NCBI GenBank assembly: GCA_030040235.1
Contig: JASHUC010000439.1
Location: 1 to 7,771, forward strand
Source of the DNA: Gammaproteobacteria bacterium
GTDB lineage: Bacteria > Pseudomonadota > Gammaproteobacteria > Steroidobacterales > Steroidobacteraceae
Length of the DNA stretch: 7,771 nucleotides
Direction: 5' to 3'
A program made the position numbers and the translations under genes. A model generated the notes under the pieces. The model did no database searches and had not been told where the DNA came from. It saw only the letters and a list, made by a program, of their open reading frames with translations. Below are positions 1-4,721 of the stretch, in pieces. The number at the start of each line of letters is the position of its first letter. Position 1 is the first letter of the stretch.

Positions 1-355
1 GGTCGCCGTGTGGCAGGCCGCGGGCGATGCGGTCGAGCACGCGCGCAGCGGCGCCGGCCCCGCCTACATCGAGGCGCGCACCTATCGCATCCAGGGACAT
101 CTCGAGGCGGAGGCGCTCTTTCTGCAGGGAGGCAAGTACCGCGAGCAGTCGGAAATCGACGAGTGGCGCAAGCGCGATCCCATCGAGCGGATGCAACAGC
201 GCCTCACGGCGGCCGGCCTCAAGGCGGCGGACCTCCAGGCGATCGATGCGCGCATCGGCCGCAGGGTCGAGGAAGCCGTCCAGTTCGCGAAGGACAGCGA
301 GCCTGCCAATCCGGAGCTTCCGTTTGAGTTGATGTTCGTCGGTCAGAGAGCCTGA
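1..355 (+). CDS. 2-oxoacid dehydrogenase E1 alpha subunit, C-terminal part (5' end outside window)
   Basis: This is the last 117 or so residues of a thiamine-diphosphate-dependent E1 alpha subunit (pyruvate/acetoin/branched-chain 2-oxoacid dehydrogenase family). It is open at the left edge and read in the frame beginning at base 2; the GTG at 8 is internal, not a start. Visible family features are GPAYIEARTYRIQGH, matching the usual GPxLIExxTYRxxGH, then KYRE, EIDEWRKRDPIERM and a C-terminal helical tail rich in Ala and Glu. In this family the segment after GH is the active-site loop, which usually reads roughly HSxxDPxxYR. Here it is GHLEAEALFLQGGKYR, longer and without the DP, which suggests a less common subfamily. 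The E1 beta gene follows after 32 bp, and the two chains should form an alpha2beta2 enzyme. Substrate cannot be told from the fragment. The family call is secure; pyruvate, acetoin or another 2-oxoacid are all possible. Confidence 0.9.
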   Translation, partial: VAVWQAAGDAVEHARSGAGPAYIEARTYRIQGHLEAEALFLQGGKYREQSEIDEWRKRDPIERMQQRLTAAGLKAADLQAIDARIGRRVEEAVQFAKDSEPANPELPFELMFVGQRA

Positions 356-387
356 TCGCCGCAAGCCCGACAAGAGAGTAACGACAC

Positions 388-1359
388 ATGGCCCGCAAGC
401 GCTACACCCACGCGATCAACGAGGCGCTCATCGAGGAGATGAGCCGCGATCCGAAAGTCATCGTGTACGGCGAGGACGTGGAGCTCGCCATCATGGGCGA
501 TACCCGCGGACTGCTGGACAAGTTCGGCCGCGAACGCATTCGCAACACTCCGATCTGCGAGGCGACGCTCACCGGAATGGCGGTCGGGGCCGCCGCGGCC
601 GGCTGTCGCGTCGTCGTGCACATGATGTTCTCGAATTTCATCTACACCGGATTCGACGCCATCGCCAACCAGATGGCAAAGCTGCACCTCATGACCGGCG
701 GCCAGGCCGTCATGCCCATCACGATCATCGCCGCGTACGGCGGCGGTGGCTCGAACGCCGCGCAGCACTCCGACAGCGGCTATCCGGTGCTCGTGAACCT
801 CGGCGGTGTGAACGTCGTGATGCCGGCCACGCCGGCCGATGCCAAGGGGCTGCTGAAGAGCGCGATCCGCGGCAACAATCCGACCTTCTTCATGGAAGCG
901 ATCGGCCGCGGCGGCGAGATGGGCGAGGTGCCCGATGAGGACTACACCGTTCCGTTCGGCAAGGCCGCCACCGTGCGCGCGGGCAAGGACGTGACCCTCA
1001 TCGCGATCGGCTCGATGCTCAAGCCCACCCTCGAAGCCGCAAAGAAGCTCGAAGCCGCAGGTATCCAGGCCGAAGTGGTCGATCCTCGCACGCTCGTGCC
1101 GCTCGATGAGGACGCGCTCGTCGCCGCCGCGCGCAAGACCGGCCGCGTCGTCGTGGTGGACGAAGCCCGCGACCGCTGCAGTGCCGCGAGCCACATCGCC
1201 GCCGTGCTCGCGGACAAGGCGTTCGGCTACCTCAAGGCGCCGATCAAGCGCGTGACGGTGCCGAACGTGTGCATGCCGTACGCGCCGAATGCCGAGAAGG
1301 TCATGATTCCCGATGCCGATCGCATCGCGCGCACCGCGACCGAGAGCGCCCGGGCCTGA
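388..1359 (+). CDS. 2-oxoacid dehydrogenase E1 beta subunit (transketolase-like)
   Basis: This complete 323-residue protein has the usual length for the family. It forms the thiamine-diphosphate active site together with the E1 alpha chain encoded just upstream. The N-terminal pyrimidine-binding domain (about residues 1-180) carries GEDV, ICEATLTGMAVGAA with E58 as the likely glutamate that activates the cofactor, and AAQHSDS with H127 in the conserved active-site loop. The C-terminal transketolase domain (about 195-315) shows TLIAIGSM, EVVDPRTLVPLDED and VVVVDEA. After the 'NPTFFME' strand, relatives commonly have a Leu-Leu-Tyr-type stretch, whereas this protein has AIGRGGEMGEVP, in keeping with an unusual subfamily. 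The ATG at 388 is preceded by a purine-rich AAGAGAG at 372-378, a suitable ribosome-binding site. The reaction is oxidative decarboxylation of a 2-oxoacid with transfer of the acyl group to a lipoyl domain; the actual substrate is not determined. Confidence 0.93.
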   Translation: MARKRYTHAINEALIEEMSRDPKVIVYGEDVELAIMGDTRGLLDKFGRERIRNTPICEATLTGMAVGAAAAGCRVVVHMMFSNFIYTGFDAIANQMAKLHLMTGGQAVMPITIIAAYGGGGSNAAQHSDSGYPVLVNLGGVNVVMPATPADAKGLLKSAIRGNNPTFFMEAIGRGGEMGEVPDEDYTVPFGKAATVRAGKDVTLIAIGSMLKPTLEAAKKLEAAGIQAEVVDPRTLVPLDEDALVAAARKTGRVVVVDEARDRCSAASHIAAVLADKAFGYLKAPIKRVTVPNVCMPYAPNAEKVMIPDADRIARTATESARA

Positions 1360-1373
1360 AAAACTGCCGAACC

Positions 1374-1616
1374 ATGCGCGTGAACCTGAAGTTGAGCCGC
1401 GTCGGCATGAACATGCAGGAAGCGACCATCGCCAAGTGGCACAAAAAGCCCGGCGAGGCGTTCAAGACCGGCGAGGCGATCTACGAGATCGAAACCGAGA
1501 AAGTCACTCAGGAGATCGCTGCCACGGGTGATGGAACGCTGCTGGAGATCTTCGTGCCTGAGGGGGAGAACGCTGCCGTGGGCGCTGCGGTGTGTGCGGT
1601 CGACATGAAGCTGTAG
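1374..1616 (+). CDS. Free-standing lipoyl-domain protein (biotin/lipoyl attachment fold)
   Basis: This 80-residue protein consists of one lipoyl domain and nothing else. Residues 5-14 (LKLSRVGMNM) match the start of E2 lipoyl domains. The beta-turn IETEKVTQEI places K43 as the lysine to be lipoylated, and VPEGENAAVGAAVCAV closes the fold. A full E2 would continue into an E3/E1-binding domain and a catalytic acyltransferase core of about 230 residues; both are absent, and the stop comes right after the domain. The reading frame could be opened upstream into the E1 beta gene, but the ATG at 1374 begins exactly at the domain boundary and gives a 14-bp intergenic gap, so I prefer it. No good ribosome-binding site is visible, so coupling to E1 beta translation is likely. 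It is the probable acyl acceptor for the E1 enzyme. A biotin-carrier role is less likely because the turn reads ETEKV, typical of lipoyl domains, rather than AMKM. Confidence 0.9.
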   Translation: MRVNLKLSRVGMNMQEATIAKWHKKPGEAFKTGEAIYEIETEKVTQEIAATGDGTLLEIFVPEGENAAVGAAVCAVDMKL

Positions 1617-1619
1617 CTC

Positions 1620-2750
1620 ATGGATTACAACCTCATCTCCTGCGACGACCACCTCGACCTCAACCAATTGCCCGAGGACCTCTGGACGGAGCGCTTGCCC
1701 GGCAAGGATCGCGAGCGTGCGCCCCACATCGAGGAGCGCGATGGCCTGTGGATGTGGATCTGCGAGGGCAAGCCCTGGGGCAGCTGGACGGGCCGGAACA
1801 AGGGCTCGAAGGCTCCGAAGCCGATCTATACGGCATTCGATCGCGGCGGGGTGAGCGATCTCACCGAGCGCCGCCCGGCCGTGCCGAAGCTGCGTCTGGC
1901 GGATATGGACCGCGACGGCATCCACACGCAGGTCATCTTCGGTCCCGTCACCTCCATCAAGAACGATGATCCGGCCTTCGCGGACGAGCTGCACCGCATC
2001 TACAACGACTGGCTCGGGGAGTTCTGCACGGCCGCCCCCGACCGTCTGCTCGGCGTGCCGATGCTGCCGCCGAATCCCGAATCCGCCGCGCAGGAGGTCT
2101 ATCGGCTCGCCCAGCGCGGCGGGGTACATCAGGCGAACCTGCAGATCGCCGCCGCCGAGCCGCGCCTGCACGATCCACGCTGGGAAGCGCTGTGGAATGC
2201 GCTCGAGGAAACGGGGATCGTCCTTTCCTGGCACGTGACGGTGATTCTGCCTCCGCCCGGGGACCCGGGCCGCGGCAACATCGCCGGCAACTTCACGCAC
2301 ATGAAGGGCTTCATCACGCAGTTTCTCGACGCCTTCGTCGATCTGTTCGCGTGGGCCATTCTCGAGCGCCATCCGAAATTGAAGATCGTGATCGCGGAGT
2401 CGGGCGCGGGATGGCTGCCCTGGGTCGTCGAGGAGCTCGACTATCGTCACTGGCGAACCTGGGAAGCCGAGGCCTTCTACCGCGACAAGGGCGGCATCCC
2501 GCACAAGACGAAGCCCTCGGAGCTCTTCAAGCGCCAGATCTACTCCACCTTCCAGCAGAGCCCCGTCACCATGCGGCTCCTCGAGTTCTACGGCGACAAT
2601 CTGCTCTGGGCGACGGACTATCCCCACCCGGACAGCATCTGGCCGAACTCAATCGCGACTCTCAAGCGCACGATGGGCCATCTGCCCCCGGCGATGGTCA
2701 AGAAGATCACCCACGACAACGCCGCGAAGCTCTATGGCTTGAGCGTCTGA
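1620..2750 (+). CDS. Amidohydrolase-2 family metal-dependent hydrolase or decarboxylase
   Basis: This 376-residue cytosolic TIM-barrel protein belongs to the family that includes aminocarboxymuconate-semialdehyde decarboxylase (ACMSD). The N-terminus carries the first-strand metal motif in ISCDDHLD (D9 and H11). A mid-barrel SWHVTV gives H205, and WATDYPHPDSIWP gives D333, the usual metal-ligand aspartate. Where ACMSD-type decarboxylases have a catalytic His, this protein has IAESGAGWLPWVVEELD, with E260. That ESGxGW form is common in amidohydrolase-2 proteins of unassigned function. The residue-to-ligand mapping is my inference from the motifs. No signal peptide or membrane segment is seen. 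The ATG overlaps nothing and lies 3 bp after the lipoyl-protein stop with no clear ribosome-binding site, so translational coupling is likely. Its context suggests it makes or consumes a carboxylated intermediate for the E1 enzyme, but the substrate is unknown. It could be a C-C hydrolase, a decarboxylase or a lactonase-like hydrolase. Confidence 0.88.
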   Translation: MDYNLISCDDHLDLNQLPEDLWTERLPGKDRERAPHIEERDGLWMWICEGKPWGSWTGRNKGSKAPKPIYTAFDRGGVSDLTERRPAVPKLRLADMDRDGIHTQVIFGPVTSIKNDDPAFADELHRIYNDWLGEFCTAAPDRLLGVPMLPPNPESAAQEVYRLAQRGGVHQANLQIAAAEPRLHDPRWEALWNALEETGIVLSWHVTVILPPPGDPGRGNIAGNFTHMKGFITQFLDAFVDLFAWAILERHPKLKIVIAESGAGWLPWVVEELDYRHWRTWEAEAFYRDKGGIPHKTKPSELFKRQIYSTFQQSPVTMRLLEFYGDNLLWATDYPHPDSIWPNSIATLKRTMGHLPPAMVKKITHDNAAKLYGLSV

Positions 2751-2837
2751 TCGCCCGGACCCGGAGGTCCAAGTGCGGGGATCTTTCTCCAGAAAATTCA
2801 AAATGATGTGACGCGCGATTCCTGCGGAACCTGATAG

Positions 2838-2867
2838 GCTCCGGGTCGCGGTTCGCCGCCTCGGAGC
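2838..2867 (+). other. Imperfect hairpin with UUCG loop in the amidohydrolase-fdh1B intergenic region
   Basis: Bases 2838-2845 (GCTCCGGG) pair with 2860-2867 (CTCGGAGC), including one G-U pair. After a two-base bulge (TC, 2846-2847), GCGG at 2848-2851 pairs with CCGC at 2856-2859 around a TTCG loop. That makes about 12 pairs in 30 nt. No T-run follows on either strand, so it is not a classical intrinsic terminator. It may end the upstream transcript, stabilise its 3' end, or act in the leader of the formate dehydrogenase mRNA. The pairing is seen directly; the role is inferred. Confidence 0.45.
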
Positions 2868-2956
2868 GGGTCACCGGTGCCGGACCTGCATACCGTGCGA
2901 TTACGCCCGATAATGGCGACCCGAACCCCCTCAAGTCCAGCGTGGGCTGCGCCTGC

Positions 2957-2962
2957 GGAGAA
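2957..2962 (+). promoter_or_regulatory. Ribosome-binding site that decides the TTG start of fdh1B
   Basis: GGAGAA at 2957-2962 is a good Shine-Dalgarno match. Counting from the end of GGAG, it sits seven bases before TTG at 2968. The frame is closed upstream by TAA at 2911-2913, and no ATG or GTG occurs in frame between that stop and residues deep in the conserved part, so this site supports the TTG as the real start. Confidence 0.65.
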
Positions 2963-2967
2963 CGCGA

Positions 2968-4707
2968 TTGGCCACGACGAAGTCGAGTACTCACAGTCCC
3001 GGTGATGATCACGCCAAGGTACGCAGATTCGAGCATCCGGGACGCGGACGCGTCCGGGCGCGAGCGGTACCCAAGGGTCGGCAGGTCGACCCCCACGCCG
3101 CGGACACCATCAAGGCGCTGCTCGGGGATGCCCCGCGCGACCGCGACCTCCTGATCGAGCACCTCCACAAGATTCAGGACACCTACGGACAGATCTCGGC
3201 CGCGCATCTGGCAGCACTCGCCGAGGAGATGAGTCTGTCGTTCGCCGAGGTGTTCGAGACGGCGACGTTCTACGCGCACTTCGACGTCATCAAGGAAGGC
3301 GAGCGGGAGATCCCCGCATTGACGGTGCGGGTCTGCGACAGCCTCACGTGCGCGATGTTTGGCTCGGAGCGATTGCTCGGCGAGCTACAGAGGCAGTTGG
3401 GTGAGGGCGTGCGCGTGGTACGAGCCCCGTGTGTCGGGTTGTGCGACCATGCCCCCGCCGTCGAAGTGGGGCACAACTTTCTCAAGCGCGCCACCCACGA
3501 GACCGTCAAGACGGCGGTCACTCACGGTGACACCCACCCGCACATCCCCGACTACATCGATTACGAAGCCTACCGGGCCGCCGGCGGCTATCGGACGCTC
3601 GAGCGCATACGCGCGGGCGCTTTGCCCGTCGAGGATGTCCTGAAAGTCCTCGACGACGCGTCCCTCAAGGGGCTGGGAGGAGCTGGGTTTCCGACGGGCA
3701 GGAAGTGGCGCTCCGTGCGCGGCGAAGCGGCTCCACGACTCATGGCCGTCAACGGTGACGAGGGTGAGCCCGGCACCGTCAAGGATCAGTATTTCCTCAA
3801 TGCCGATCCGCATCGCTTCCTCGAGGGAATGCTGATCGGAGCGCACGTCGTCGAGGCGCAGGCGATTTACGTCTACATCCGTGACGAGTACCCGATCGCG
3901 CGGCAGATCCTGGCGACCGAGATGGCCAAGTTGCCGGCCGGCGGCCCGAAGATTCACCTGCGCCGCGGCGCCGGCGCCTACATCTGCGGCGAGGAGTCCT
4001 CGATGATGGAATCGATCGAGGGCAAGCGAGGTCTGCCCCGTCACAAGCCGCCGTTCCCCTTCCAGGTGGGTCTGTTCGGCCGGCCGACGCTCATCAACAA
4101 CGTGGAGACGCTTTACTGGGTGCGAGACTTGATCGAGCGCGGCACGGACTGGTGGAACGGTCACGGCCGAAACGGCCGGCGGGGCTTGCGCTCCTATTCG
4201 GTTTCCGGGCGCGTGAGCCAGCCGGGCGTGAAGCTCGCGCCGGCCGGGATCACGGTTCGGGAGCTCATCGAGGAGTTCTGCGGCGGCATGCTCGAGGGAC
4301 ACCGGTTTGCGGCCTACCTGCCCGGAGGCGCATCGGGCGGAATTCTTCCCGCATCGATGCACGACATTCCGCTGGATTTCGGCACGCTCGAGAAGTACGG
4401 CTGCTTCATCGGCTCGGCAGCAGTGATCGTGCTCTCCGACAAGGACGATGTGCGCGCCGCGGCACTCAATCTGATGCGTTTCTTCGAGGACGAGTCCTGC
4501 GGGCAGTGCACGCCGTGCAGAGTAGGCACGCAGAAGGCGCGCGTCCTGATGGAGAGCCGGGTGTGGGATACCGCCCTCCTCGATGAGCTGTCGCAGTGCA
4601 TGCGCGATGCCTCGATCTGCGGCCTGGGCCAGGCCGCGGCCAACCCTTTGACGAGTGTGATTCGCTACTTCCCCGAGCTTTTTCCTCCGGTCGCCAAAAC
4701 CGTTTGA
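2968..4707 (+). CDS. fdh1B: NAD-dependent formate dehydrogenase beta subunit (NuoE-NuoF fusion)
   Basis: This 579-residue diaphorase subunit passes electrons from the alpha subunit to NAD+. Residues about 45-195 are a NuoE-like thioredoxin-fold domain. Its [2Fe-2S] ligands are C123 and C128 (CDSLTC) and C155 and C159 (CVGLC). Residues about 200-579 are NuoF-like, with GLGGAGFPTGRKW (from about 235) and VNGDEGEPGT (from 261) for FMN and NADH. GAGAYICGEES (around 340) and the C-terminal [4Fe-4S] motif CGQCTPC (C511, C514, C517) plus C551 complete it. In FdsGBA-type enzymes these two parts are separate proteins; the fused form is the Fdh1 arrangement of Methylobacterium, which the N-terminal stretch FEHPGRGR...AVPKGRQVDPHA also resembles. 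The start is TTG, supported by a GGAG site and by an in-frame TAA at 2911. The first 20 or so residues look unstructured. The alpha subunit gene follows after 14 bp. The soluble complex should be cytosolic. Confidence 0.95.
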   Translation: MATTKSSTHSPGDDHAKVRRFEHPGRGRVRARAVPKGRQVDPHAADTIKALLGDAPRDRDLLIEHLHKIQDTYGQISAAHLAALAEEMSLSFAEVFETATFYAHFDVIKEGEREIPALTVRVCDSLTCAMFGSERLLGELQRQLGEGVRVVRAPCVGLCDHAPAVEVGHNFLKRATHETVKTAVTHGDTHPHIPDYIDYEAYRAAGGYRTLERIRAGALPVEDVLKVLDDASLKGLGGAGFPTGRKWRSVRGEAAPRLMAVNGDEGEPGTVKDQYFLNADPHRFLEGMLIGAHVVEAQAIYVYIRDEYPIARQILATEMAKLPAGGPKIHLRRGAGAYICGEESSMMESIEGKRGLPRHKPPFPFQVGLFGRPTLINNVETLYWVRDLIERGTDWWNGHGRNGRRGLRSYSVSGRVSQPGVKLAPAGITVRELIEEFCGGMLEGHRFAAYLPGGASGGILPASMHDIPLDFGTLEKYGCFIGSAAVIVLSDKDDVRAAALNLMRFFEDESCGQCTPCRVGTQKARVLMESRVWDTALLDELSQCMRDASICGLGQAAANPLTSVIRYFPELFPPVAKTV

Positions 4708-4721
4708 GCCAGTAAGCCCTT

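Noticed and set aside
343..1194. Minus-strand open frame of 283 codons opposite E1 beta
   Set aside because: The E1 beta frame has all conserved motifs; the antisense translation is His/Arg/Asp-rich and matches nothing I recognise.
1227..2627. Long open frame of 466 codons on the minus strand opposite the lipoyl and amidohydrolase genes
   Set aside because: It is antisense to two genes with clear family motifs, and its own translation is low-complexity and rich in Arg, Ala, Val and His with no recognisable domain. Such frames are expected opposite GC-rich coding sequence.
2757..2770. Small inverted repeat GGACC-CGGA-GGTCC just after the amidohydrolase stop as a terminator
   Set aside because: The stem is only five pairs and no T-run follows closely.
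2875..2891. Possible sigma-54 site with GG-N10-GC spacing
   Set aside because: Only the invariant dinucleotides and a few other bases fit the consensus, which is expected by chance in GC-rich DNA.
2886..2914. Possible sigma-70 promoter with a -10-like GATAAT at 2909-2914
   Set aside because: The -10 matches five of six bases, but the -35 position at normal spacing (CTGCAT) matches only two of six, so I do not call it.
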